This document shows, in pieces, positions 17,289 through 26,137 of a stretch of DNA of 64,000 nt. Every line of letters starts with the position of its first letter. Within the stretch, counting starts at the first letter, position 1. The DNA is from Pseudomonas sp. HN11 (GTDB lineage Bacteria; Pseudomonadota; Gammaproteobacteria; Pseudomonadales; Pseudomonadaceae): assembly GCF_021390155.1 (NCBI RefSeq), contig NZ_CP089985.1, positions 5,969,501 to 6,033,500 of the forward strand. The letters are read 5' to 3'. The position numbers were made by a program, and so were the translations under genes. Under the pieces are notes generated by a model. The model was given only the letters and a program-made list of their open reading frames with translations, made no database searches and was not told the DNA's origin.

Positions 17289-18257
17289 TTATGGGCGCGG
17301 GGCGTAGGCAAACACATCGGCACGCATCTGGTGCGCATCCATACCCGCATCCACCAGCGCATCCAGGGTGCCGTAGATCATTGCCGGTGAACCGCTGGCG
17401 TAGACGTGCACCGACTTGAGGTCGGTGATGTCTTCGCACACCGCTTCATGCAGCAACCCGCAGCGCCCTTCCCAACCACACAGATCACTGACGACCTTGT
17501 GCAGGAACAGGTTGGGCAACTGCAGCCATTGGTCCCAATGCTCAATGTCGTAGAAGTCTTCCGGGCGGCGCACCCCCCAGTATAGGTGCACCGGGTGCTT
17601 GAAGCCCGAGGCACGGCAATGCTCGATCAGGCTGTGCATCTGCGCCATGCCGGTGCCGGCCGCGATCAACACCAACGGCCCGTCCGGCAGCTCAGCCAGG
17701 TGGGTGTCCCCAAAGGGCAGCTCGACACGGGCCATCTGGTTGCGTTGCAGCTGCGCAAGCAAGGTGCGGGCGCTGTCCTCGCGGGCCAGCACATGCAGTT
17801 CCAGCTCGCGCCCGGCATGAGGCGCCGAGGCCAGAGAAAACGCCGACTTCTCGCCGTTCTCACGTTCGATCATCAAGTATTGCCCGGCGTGGTAACGCAC
17901 CGCCTTGCCGGCCGGCGCACGCAGGCGCACGCGCCATACATCGCCACCGACCTCTACACACTCACTCAATTGGCACGACAACTTGCGCAACGGCAACTCT
18001 CCCGGCGCCAGCACGCCATCCCACAACACAATGCAATCTTCCAGCGGCTCGGCGATACAGGTGTAGAACTCGCCATGATCACGCACCTCGCCGGCCTGCT
18101 GCACCCGGCCTTCCACCAGCAGCGCGGCACACACATGGCACACGCCGTTGCGGCAGGCCTGGGGGCACTCGTAGCCGAGTCGACGAGCGCCTTCGAGGAT
18201 TCGTTCGCCGGGGACCAACTCCAGCACGGCACCGGAAGGTTGCAGGGTTACACGCAT
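17289..18257 (-). CDS. 2Fe-2S ferredoxin-NAD(P)H reductase (CDP-glucoseen reductase-like)
   Basis: A 322-residue electron-transfer protein. A plant-type ferredoxin domain holds C35, C40, C43 and C67 in the CX4CX2CXnC pattern (ACRNGVCHVC ... TC), followed by an FAD domain with SAFSLASAP and an NAD domain with LVLIAAGTGMAQMHSL. The ATG at 18257 is preferred; the codon before it is TTG. The ATG overlaps the ubiD stop by one base (TGATG), so translation is coupled to ubiD. This pairing suggests a reductase supplying electrons to, or reducing flavin for, the UbiD/ubiquinone pathway, though no partner is proven. Confidence 0.88.
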   Translation of the reverse strand: MRVTLQPSGAVLELVPGERILEGARRLGYECPQACRNGVCHVCAALLVEGRVQQAGEVRDHGEFYTCIAEPLEDCIVLWDGVLAPGELPLRKLSCQLSECVEVGGDVWRVRLRAPAGKAVRYHAGQYLMIERENGEKSAFSLASAPHAGRELELHVLAREDSARTLLAQLQRNQMARVELPFGDTHLAELPDGPLVLIAAGTGMAQMHSLIEHCRASGFKHPVHLYWGVRRPEDFYDIEHWDQWLQLPNLFLHKVVSDLCGWEGRCGLLHEAVCEDITDLKSVHVYASGSPAMIYGTLDALVDAGMDAHQMRADVFAYAPRP

Positions 18258-19723
18258 CAATCTATTCCCAATTCTTTCCAGATCGCATCGACACGGGCGG
18301 TGACGGCTTCATCCTTGACGATCACCCGACCCCACTCCCGGGTAGTCTCACCCGGCCATTTGTGGGTGGCGTCCAGGCCCATCTTCGAACCCAGGCCCGA
18401 CACCGGCGAGGCGAAGTCGAGGTAGTCGATCGGCGTGTTGTCGATCATCACCGTGTCGCGCTTGGGGTCCATGCGCGTGGTGATGGCCCAGATCACGTCG
18501 TTCCAGTCGCGGGCATTGATGTCGTCGTCGGTGACAATAACGAACTTGGTATACATGAACTGTCGCAAAAACGACCACACACCGAGCATTACCCGCTTGG
18601 CATGGCCTGGGTACGACTTCTTCATGGTCACAATGGCCATGCGGTACGAGCAGCCTTCCGGCGGCAGGTAGAAGTCGGTGATCTCCGGGAATTGCTTCTG
18701 CAGGATCGGCACAAACACTTCGTTGAGTGCAACGCCCAGGATGGCCGGTTCATCCGGCGGCCGGCCGGTGTAGGTGCTGTGATAAATCGGCTTGATGCGG
18801 TGGGTAATGCGCTCGACGGTGAATACCGGGAAGCTGTCGACTTCGTTGTAGTAACCGGTGTGGTCGCCATAAGGGCCTTCATCGGCCATTTCGCCCGGAT
18901 GAATCACACCTTCCAGGATGATTTCGGCAGTGGCTGGCACTTGCAGGTCGTTGCCACGGCATTTCACCAGCTCGGTGCGGTTACCGCGCAGCAGGCCGGC
19001 AAAGGCGTACTCGGACAGGCTGTCGGGCACGGGGGTCACGGCGCCGAGGATGGTGGCCGGGTCGGCGCCCAGGGCCACGGAGACCGGGAACGGTTTGCCG
19101 GGGTGCTTTTCGCACCACTCACGGAAATCCAGCGCGCCGCCACGGTGGCTCAGCCAGCGCATGATCACCTTGTTGCGGCCGATCACTTGCTGACGGTAGA
19201 TACCGAGGTTCTGGCGATCCTTGTTCGGGCCCTTGGTGACGGTCAGGCCCCAGGTGATCAGCGGGCCGACGTCGCCGGGCCAGCAGGTCTGTACTGGGAG
19301 CATGGCCAGGTCGACGTCATCACCTTCAATGACCACCTCCTGGCACACCGCGTCCTTGACCACCTTGGGGGCCATGGCAATGATCTTGCGGAAGATCGGC
19401 AACTTCGACCAGGCATCCTTGAGGCCCTTGGGCGGCTCGGGTTCCTTGAGGAAGGCCAGCAACTTGCCGATTTCACGCAGTTCGCTGACCGATTCGGCGC
19501 CCATGCCGAAGGCGACGCGCTCGGGGGTACCGAACAGGTTGCCGAGCACCGGGATATCAAAGCCGGTCGGGTTCTCGAACAGCAGCGCCGGGCCCTTGTT
19601 GCGCAGGGTACGGTCGCAAATCTCAGTCATTTCCAGCACCGGGGAAATCGGCATCTGGATACGTTTCAACTCTCCGCGCTGCTCAAGTTGCTGCACGAAA
19701 TCCCGAAGATCCTTGAATTTCAT
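18257..19723 (-). CDS. ubiD: 4-hydroxy-3-polyprenylbenzoate decarboxylase UbiD
   Basis: A 488-residue prenylated-FMN-dependent decarboxylase of ubiquinone synthesis. Family features include the [22 protein letters not shown] start, the cofactor region [32 protein letters not shown], and [12 protein letters not shown] with the conserved acidic residues. The start at 19723 (MKFKDL) was chosen over an ATG 12 bases upstream because GGTGG lies at proper spacing and 488 residues is the usual length. The downstream reductase gene is coupled to it. Confidence 0.96.
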   Translation of the reverse strand: MKFKDLRDFVQQLEQRGELKRIQMPISPVLEMTEICDRTLRNKGPALLFENPTGFDIPVLGNLFGTPERVAFGMGAESVSELREIGKLLAFLKEPEPPKGLKDAWSKLPIFRKIIAMAPKVVKDAVCQEVVIEGDDVDLAMLPVQTCWPGDVGPLITWGLTVTKGPNKDRQNLGIYRQQVIGRNKVIMRWLSHRGGALDFREWCEKHPGKPFPVSVALGADPATILGAVTPVPDSLSEYAFAGLLRGNRTELVKCRGNDLQVPATAEIILEGVIHPGEMADEGPYGDHTGYYNEVDSFPVFTVERITHRIKPIYHSTYTGRPPDEPAILGVALNEVFVPILQKQFPEITDFYLPPEGCSYRMAIVTMKKSYPGHAKRVMLGVWSFLRQFMYTKFVIVTDDDINARDWNDVIWAITTRMDPKRDTVMIDNTPIDYLDFASPVSGLGSKMGLDATHKWPGETTREWGRVIVKDEAVTARVDAIWKELGID

Positions 19724-19825
19724 TAACCATGCCACCCGTAAAATAGGCGTACATCCTACCTGCTATGACGGCGGCTGGCAGCTTATCGCAGTGCATTTGG
19801 GTGCCAACGGCGCTTAAAAAGCAGG

Positions 19826-19858
19826 CGAAAAAAAATGGCACCCCTGAGGGCGCCATTC
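19826..19858 (-). terminator. Rho-independent terminator of rho
   Basis: Reading the minus strand, an AATGGC...CCC / GGG...GCCATT hairpin is followed by a run of eight T. It begins 22 bases after the rho stop codon. Confidence 0.88.
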
Positions 19859-19879
19859 TTTCGGACCTGAAACGTCGTA

Positions 19880-21139
<1,260 letters not shown>

Positions 21140-21335
21140 ATAGGAATGACGTAATCATTTATGGAGGGGGGAAATTAAGCTTTTGGCTTAATGAAGCCGC
21201 GCCGCAGAGAAAGCGACAGGATCGCGTACTAATCGAAAAGGAGTGCGTCGGCGACGGCATGCAGGGGGCAGTGGAGAAACCAGTGCGGGGCCGAATGTAC
21301 CACCTGAGTTTAGGAGCGTCTAGCCCTCTTTCACG
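21140..21335 (-). promoter_or_regulatory. rho promoter/leader region
   Basis: The 196 bases between the trxA terminator and the rho start codon contain no gene. They must hold the rho promoter and an untranslated leader. Attenuation by Rho within its own leader is established in E. coli; no specific signal could be fixed here. Confidence 0.5.
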
Positions 21336-21364
21336 AAAAAGCCCCGCTATTTGCGGGGCTTTTT
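21336..21364. terminator. Strong symmetrical terminator after trxA
   Basis: A perfect inverted repeat AAAAGCCCCGC / GCGGGGCTTTT with a 5-base loop and T runs on both strands. It ends trxA transcription on the minus strand and lies 8 bases after the trxA stop. Confidence 0.93.
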
Positions 21365-21372
21365 GACGACGC

Positions 21373-21702
21373 TTAGATGTTCGCGTCGAGGAAAGCTTGC
21401 AACTGAGACTTCGACAGTGCGCCTACTTTAGTGGCTTCGACGTTGCCGTTCTTGAACAGCATCAGGGTCGGGATACCACGCACGCCGTGCTTGGCCGGGG
21501 TTTCCTGGTTGTCGTCGATGTTCAGCTTGGCAATGGTCAGCTTGCCTTCGTAGGTGGTCGCAATGTCGTCCAGGACTGGAGCGATCATTTTGCAAGGGCC
21601 ACACCATTCAGCCCAGTAGTCAACCAGCACCGGGCCTTGAGCCTTGAGTACTTCGGCCTCAAAGGTCGCGTCGGTGACGTGCTTGATAAGATCGTTGCTC
21701 AT
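21373..21702 (-). CDS. trxA: Thioredoxin 1
   Basis: A 109-residue cytoplasmic disulfide reductase. The active site WCGPC is at residues 33-37 (C34, C37), preceded by [11 protein letters not shown] and followed by the cis-proline segment [12 protein letters not shown]. Length equals E. coli TrxA (109 with the initiator methionine). The start MSNDL at 21702 was chosen over an in-frame start 42 bases upstream because GGAGACATCC lies directly before it. It lies upstream of rho on the same strand but a strong terminator separates them. Confidence 0.99.
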   Translation of the reverse strand: MSNDLIKHVTDATFEAEVLKAQGPVLVDYWAEWCGPCKMIAPVLDDIATTYEGKLTIAKLNIDDNQETPAKHGVRGIPTLMLFKNGNVEATKVGALSKSQLQAFLDANI

Positions 21703-21823
21703 GGATGTCTCCGGATTGTAAGCAAAAAAAACGTGGCCCATCATAGCCGCCCTTCCCCCGTTCAGGAAGCCGCCTCTGATTGAGTCTTCCTATGATGGCC
21801 CATGAGTTTGGGTATCGCCCAAT

Positions 21824-22519
21824 TCAAGGCGCTACGGGAGTCACGAAGGCAATGCCCGTGCGCAACGCCGCATTGCGCACGTGTTCCTGCATGGTTTTCT
21901 GCGCCGCTGCACTGGCGCGCCGGGCCAGGGCGCGCACTATCCGGCGGTGCTCCTGCCAGGTTTCCATGGCCCGTTCCGGTCGGATGAACGGTAGCTTCTG
22001 GCTCTCCAGAAAGACCTCGGCACTCGTGCTCAGAATGCTCACCATCGCTTGGTTACCGCTGGCCAACAGGATGCGCTGGTGGAATTCGAAGTCCAGCCGG
22101 GCGGCAGCTTCGAAGTCGCCGGCCTTGAGTACCTTGCGCATGGCCTCGACATTGTCTTCCACGCTGTCCAACTCATCGATGGTCAGCGTCACCGCCGCCA
22201 ACCCAGCCGCAAAACCTTCCAGGGCATAGCGCAATTGGAAGATATCCAGCGGCGTAGCCTGTGCCGCGAAGGGCCAGGCGAAGCTCGGCGAGTCCTCGAC
22301 CGCCTGCACGAACACGCCCTTGCCTGGCTGCACACTGACCACACCCAAGGCGCTGAGGGATGACAACGCCTCGCGCAGCGACGCCCGGCTCACCCTTAAC
22401 TGCGCCGCCAGGTCACGTTGGGACGGCAACGCATCGCCCGCCTCGAAGCCTTGTTCCTTGATCAGTTTGCGGATGGCCTGCAGGGCCGCTTCCGGTACGG
22501 CTTGGGCGATGGAATTCAT
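21824..22519 (-). CDS. GntR/FadR-family transcriptional regulator
   Basis: A 231-residue regulator. The N-terminal winged helix-turn-helix has DALPSQRDLAAQLRVSRASLREALSSLSALGVV (about residues 28-60), and the rest is an all-helical FCD ligand domain with the metal-binding histidines in LDFEFHQRIL and TWQEHRRIV. The start MNSIAQ at 22519 removes an unlikely 25-residue extension. It is divergent from an amino-acid ABC transporter operon, which it probably controls in response to the transported compound or a product of it. Confidence 0.92.
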   Translation of the reverse strand: MNSIAQAVPEAALQAIRKLIKEQGFEAGDALPSQRDLAAQLRVSRASLREALSSLSALGVVSVQPGKGVFVQAVEDSPSFAWPFAAQATPLDIFQLRYALEGFAAGLAAVTLTIDELDSVEDNVEAMRKVLKAGDFEAAARLDFEFHQRILLASGNQAMVSILSTSAEVFLESQKLPFIRPERAMETWQEHRRIVRALARRASAAAQKTMQEHVRNAALRTGIAFVTPVAP

Positions 22520-22653
22520 AGAAAACTCAAGGTTCCAGTCAACTGAGCGGCTAGTTGTAAAGCTATTCGCGGCAGTCGGCAAGCCACGCCCCAAAGGGGC
22601 TCGCGAGGTTTTATCGACGCTCGAAAAGGGTGCGAAAAATGCTGCAACTGTTC

Positions 22654-22668
22654 AGACCAGTAAGACCA
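22654..22668. promoter_or_regulatory. AGACCA direct repeats between regulator and transporter
   Basis: Two AGACCA copies lie 9 bases apart (22654-22659 and 22663-22668) in the divergent promoter region. FadR-subfamily operators are usually built on TGGT/ACCA half-sites, so these are candidate regulator contacts; they are direct rather than inverted, which weakens the case. Confidence 0.3.
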
Positions 22669-22774
22669 CCACAACGCAACAAATCCCTGGCTTGCAGGCA
22701 TTCTTCAAGGTGATGGCATGGGCTGTGCACTGAGCAAATCCAGAAAATTCCTTCGCCCTTTTCGGAGAGTTGCC

Positions 22775-23560
22775 ATGACCAAGCGCTACAGCGCCCTGCT
22801 TACTGCCCTGTTTGCCAGCCTGATGCTGAGCCAGGCACCCGCCCAGGCCAATGGTCTGGACGACATCGTCGCCCGTGGCATCCTCAAGGTCGCCGTGCCC
22901 CAGGACTTCCCGCCGTTCGGCTCGGTGGGTCCTGACATGAAGCCACGCGGCCTGGACATCGACACCGCCAAGCTGCTGGCCGACCAGCTCAAGGTCAAGC
23001 TGGAACTCACCCCGGTCAACAGCACTAACCGCATTCCATTCCTCACCACCGGTAAGGTCGACCTGGTGATCTCCAGCCTGGGCAAGAACCCTGAGCGCGA
23101 AAAGGTCATCGACTTCTCCAAAGCCTATGCACCGTTCTACCTGGCCGTGTTCGGTCCGCCTGAAGCCGCCATCAACAGCACCGACGACCTCAAGGGCAAG
23201 ACCATCAGCGTGACCCGTGGCGCCATTGAAGACATCGAGCTGACCGCCGTGGCGCCCAAGGAGGCCACCATCAAGCGCTTCGAAGACAACAACTCCACCA
23301 TCGCCGCCTACCTCGCCGGCCAAGTCGACCTGATCGCCAGCGGCAACGTGGTGATGGTGGCGATCAGTGAACGCAACCCGAAACGCGTGCCCGCGCTGAA
23401 AGTGAAACTCAAGGACTCGCCGGTGTACGTGGGCGTGAACAAGAACGAGCCGGCGCTGCTGGAGAGGGTCAACCAGATCCTGGTCGCGGCCAAGGCCGAT
23501 GGCAGCCTGGAAAAGAACGCTATGCAATGGCTGAAAGAGCCACTGCCCGCCGATCTCTGA
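22775..23560 (+). CDS. Periplasmic amino-acid-binding protein of an ABC importer
   Basis: A 261-residue solute-binding protein of family 3. The signal peptide is RYSALLTALFASLMLSQAPAQA (to about residue 25). The mature part opens LDDIVARGILKVAVPQDFPPFG and contains the family signature GLDIDTAKLLADQL and the ligand segment LVISSLGKNPEREKVIDFS. The ATG at 22775 has GGAGAG 8 bases upstream; a further in-frame start would put 19 residues before the signal peptide. It is first in a four-gene operon with two permeases and an ATPase. Ligand is a polar amino acid or related small acid, not resolvable from sequence. Confidence 0.93.
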   Translation: MTKRYSALLTALFASLMLSQAPAQANGLDDIVARGILKVAVPQDFPPFGSVGPDMKPRGLDIDTAKLLADQLKVKLELTPVNSTNRIPFLTTGKVDLVISSLGKNPEREKVIDFSKAYAPFYLAVFGPPEAAINSTDDLKGKTISVTRGAIEDIELTAVAPKEATIKRFEDNNSTIAAYLAGQVDLIASGNVVMVAISERNPKRVPALKVKLKDSPVYVGVNKNEPALLERVNQILVAAKADGSLEKNAMQWLKEPLPADL

Positions 23561-23577
23561 AGCGACGGAGCTGACTC

Positions 23578-24246
23578 ATGGCGTATCAATTTGACTTCGT
23601 GCCGGTGCTGGCCAATACCGACCTGCTGTTGCGCGGCGCGCTGTTCACCCTTGAGCTGACGGCCATTGGCGCCATTCTGGGCGTGGCGCTGGGCACCGTC
23701 GGCGCCGTGGTACGGGCGTGGAAGATCCAGCCGTTTGCGTGGATCTTCGGTGTGTATGTCGAGTTGATCCGCAACACGCCGTTCCTGGTGCAACTGTTCT
23801 TCATCTTCTTCGGCCTGCCGTCCCTTGGGCTGAAAATCACCGAATGGCAAGCCGCCGTGCTGGCAATGGTGATCAACCTGGGGGCGTACTCCACGGAAAT
23901 CATCCGCGCCGGTATCCAGGCCATCCCACGCGGGCAGTTGGAGGCCGCAGCGGCGCTGGCGATGACGCGCGTTGAAGCCTTTCGCTACGTGGTGTTGCTG
24001 CCGGCGCTGGGCAAGGTGTGGCCGGCCCTGAGCAGCCAGATCATCATCGTGATGCTCGGCTCGGCAGTGTGTTCGCAAATCGCCACTGAAGAGCTGAGCT
24101 TTGCCGCTAACTTTATTCAGTCGCGCAATTTCCGTGCGTTCGAAACCTATGCCCTGACCACCCTGGTGTACCTGTGCATGGCGCTGATGATTCGCCAATT
24201 ACTCAACTGGATCGGCCGCCGCTTCGTGATGAGGAACAGCCGATGA
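23578..24246 (+). CDS. Amino-acid ABC transporter permease 1
   Basis: A 222-residue inner-membrane permease of the HisM/GlnP group. It has about five hydrophobic helices and the family's ELIRNTPFLVQLFFIFFGLP loop and QLEAAAALAMTRVEAFRYVVLPALG (EAA) motif for ATPase contact. It begins 17 bases after the binding-protein gene and its stop overlaps the next start (ATGA). Functions as a heterodimer with permease 2. Confidence 0.94.
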   Translation: MAYQFDFVPVLANTDLLLRGALFTLELTAIGAILGVALGTVGAVVRAWKIQPFAWIFGVYVELIRNTPFLVQLFFIFFGLPSLGLKITEWQAAVLAMVINLGAYSTEIIRAGIQAIPRGQLEAAAALAMTRVEAFRYVVLLPALGKVWPALSSQIIIVMLGSAVCSQIATEELSFAANFIQSRNFRAFETYALTTLVYLCMALMIRQLLNWIGRRFVMRNSR

Positions 24247-24893
24247 GTGATTTCTCGTTCTGGGACATCGTGCGCAACCTGGCGACGGGTCTGCAATGGA
24301 CCTTGCTGCTGTCTTTGGTGGCCTTTGTCGGCGGCGGTGTGATCGGTTTGCTGGTGATGGCGATGCGCATCAGCCGCAAGGCCTTCCCGCGCAACCTAGC
24401 GCGCACCTATATCGAACTGTTCCAGGGCACGCCGCTGTTGATGCAGCTGTTCCTGGTGTTTTTCGGCATTGCCCTGCTGGGTGTGGATATATCGCCCTGG
24501 CTGGCGGCAGCGATTGCCCTGACGTTATTCACCAGTGCGTACCTCGCCGAAATCTGGCGCGGCTGCGTCGACTCCATCGCACACGGGCAATGGGAAGCCT
24601 CGGCCAGCCTGGCGCTTAACCCGCTTGAGCAACTGCGCTACGTGATCCTGCCCCAAGCCCTGCGAATTGCTGTCGCACCAACCGTCGGCTTCTCGGTTCA
24701 GGTGGTCAAAGGCACCGCCGTGACCTCAATCATCGGCTTCACCGAACTGACCAAGACCGGCGGCATGCTCGCCAACGCCACCTTCGAACCCTTCATGGTC
24801 TACGGCCTGGTGGCCCTTGGTTACTTTTTGCTCTGCTACCCCTTGTCCCTCAGTGCCCGCTACCTGGAAAGGAGACTGCATGCCTCTGCTTAG
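24243..24893 (+). CDS. Amino-acid ABC transporter permease 2
   Basis: A 216-residue permease, partner of the preceding one. It contains YIELFQGTPLLMQLFLVFFG and the EAA loop QWEASASLALNPLEQLRYVILPQALR. The ATG at 24243 overlaps the stop of permease 1 by 4 bases; the longer upstream reading is inside the previous gene and was not used. Its end overlaps the ATPase gene by 14 bases, so all three are translationally coupled. Confidence 0.94.
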   Translation: MSDFSFWDIVRNLATGLQWTLLLSLVAFVGGGVIGLLVMAMRISRKAFPRNLARTYIELFQGTPLLMQLFLVFFGIALLGVDISPWLAAAIALTLFTSAYLAEIWRGCVDSIAHGQWEASASLALNPLEQLRYVILPQALRIAVAPTVGFSVQVVKGTAVTSIIGFTELTKTGGMLANATFEPFMVYGLVALGYFLLCYPLSLSARYLERRLHASA

Positions 24894-25617
24894 AATTTCC
24901 GCCCTGCATAAGTATTATGGCGATCACCATGTACTCAAGGGTATCGACCTGACCGTTGAAGAAGGCCAGGTGGTGGCGATTATCGGCCGCAGTGGCTCGG
25001 GCAAATCTACTTTGCTACGAACCCTCAATGGCCTGGAGTCGATCAACGACGGCGTGATCGAAGTCGATGGCGAATACCTCGACGCCGCCCGCGCCGACCT
25101 GCGCAGCCTGCGGCAGAAAGTCGGTATGGTGTTCCAGCAGTTCAACCTGTTCCCGCACCTGACCGTCGGCGAAAACGTCATGCTTGCGCCGCAGGTGGTG
25201 CAGAAAGTACCGAAGGCCAAGGCGGCGCAATTGGCCAGGCAAATGCTGGAGCGCGTCGGGCTGGGCGAAAAGTTCGACGCCTTCCCCGATCGCCTGTCCG
25301 GCGGCCAGCAACAACGCGTGGCGATTGCCCGCGCTCTGGCCATGTCGCCCAAGGTGCTGCTGTGCGACGAAATAACCTCGGCCCTCGACCCGGAGTTGGT
25401 CAATGAAGTGCTCAGCGTGGTGCGCCAACTGGCCAAGGACGGTATGACCCTGATCATGGTGACCCACGAAATGCGCTTTGCCCGGGAAGTCGGCGACAAG
25501 CTGGTATTCATGCACCAGGGCAAGGTGCATGAGGTAGGGCCACCCCAGGCACTGTTCGCCAACCCCAGAACGTCCGAACTCGCCAATTTCATCGGGTCGG
25601 TGGAGCAATCGGGCTGA
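24880..25617 (+). CDS. Amino-acid ABC transporter ATPase
   Basis: A 245-residue ABC ATPase of the GlnQ/HisP type. Walker A is GRSGSGKSTLLR near residue 37, the Q loop GMVFQQFNLFPHLTV follows, the signature is LSGGQQQRVAIARAL and Walker B is VLLCDEITSALDPEL. In this family the usual D-E-P-T is replaced here by DEIT, a common natural variant. GGAG precedes the ATG. Its 3' end overlaps, tail to tail, the last gene of the fimbrial operon by 29 bases, which is unusual. Confidence 0.95.
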   Translation: MPLLRISALHKYYGDHHVLKGIDLTVEEGQVVAIIGRSGSGKSTLLRTLNGLESINDGVIEVDGEYLDAARADLRSLRQKVGMVFQQFNLFPHLTVGENVMLAPQVVQKVPKAKAAQLARQMLERVGLGEKFDAFPDRLSGGQQQRVAIARALAMSPKVLLCDEITSALDPELVNEVLSVVRQLAKDGMTLIMVTHEMRFAREVGDKLVFMHQGKVHEVGPPQALFANPRTSELANFIGSVEQSG

Positions 25618-26137
25618 CCAGCTCGAAAGTACCCTGCCCCTCCAGTCGCGTTTCATTGCGCACCTGCAAGGCATCAGAGGGCAGGTCCGTTTCGACCTCA
25701 ACCTGGGCCGTCAATCGATGGCCGGGCACCGGCATTCCAGTGGCGTGAGCCACCAGGATCTGGCCCGGCAAGAACTGCCCGCTGGCCGCTTCTCCAGGAC
25801 GTTGGGCCACCTCCCACGCAACGGCGCGACCATCCACCAGGGCATGTTTGAGCCTGAGCTTGAAACGCCCCTGACGACCAAACCGAAAACCCTGCCCATC
25901 CGCTGCTGCAATGAATCGTAACGCCATTACCGAAGGCTCTGCGCACGTTACGCTCAACTGCATCGTACGAGTGCCGAGCGCCACAGAGGGGCTTTCGACA
26001 AAAGCCTCCCGGCGAATAACGCCATAGTCGATACGCGACTGGCTGACGGATAACCGGCAGTTTTGCGCCTGCACGCCTTGGGTTAGCCACATCGAGCAGA
26101 ACAGCAGCAAGGCCGCGCCTTTCAGTTTACCGACCAT
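25589..26137 (-). CDS. Fimbrial subunit-like protein, possible tip adhesin
   Basis: A 182-residue secreted protein, last gene of the chaperone-usher operon. A signal peptide (GAALLLFCSMWLTQGVQA, to about residue 24) precedes NCRLSVSQSRIDYGVI and LSVTCAEPS, whose two cysteines fit the disulfide of fimbrial subunits. The C-terminal strand GQGTFELVSPI matches fimbrial polymerisation strands. Start at 26137 overlaps the usher end by 11 bases; other in-frame starts lack ribosome sites. It differs from the first subunit, so it may be a tip or minor subunit. Its 3' end overlaps the ABC ATPase gene by 29 bases. Confidence 0.7.
   Translation of the reverse strand: MVGKLKGAALLLFCSMWLTQGVQAQNCRLSVSQSRIDYGVIRREAFVESPSVALGTRTMQLSVTCAEPSVMALRFIAAADGQGFRFGRQGRFKLRLKHALVDGRAVAWEVAQRPGEAASGQFLPGQILVAHATGMPVPGHRLTAQVEVETDLPSDALQVRNETRLEGQGTFELVSPIAPPTR

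Noticed and set aside
22713..22733. Six-codon frame (MAWAVH) before the amino-acid-binding protein
   Set aside because: The AAGG preceding it is only 2 bases from the ATG, too close to act as a ribosome site; chance occurrence is likely.
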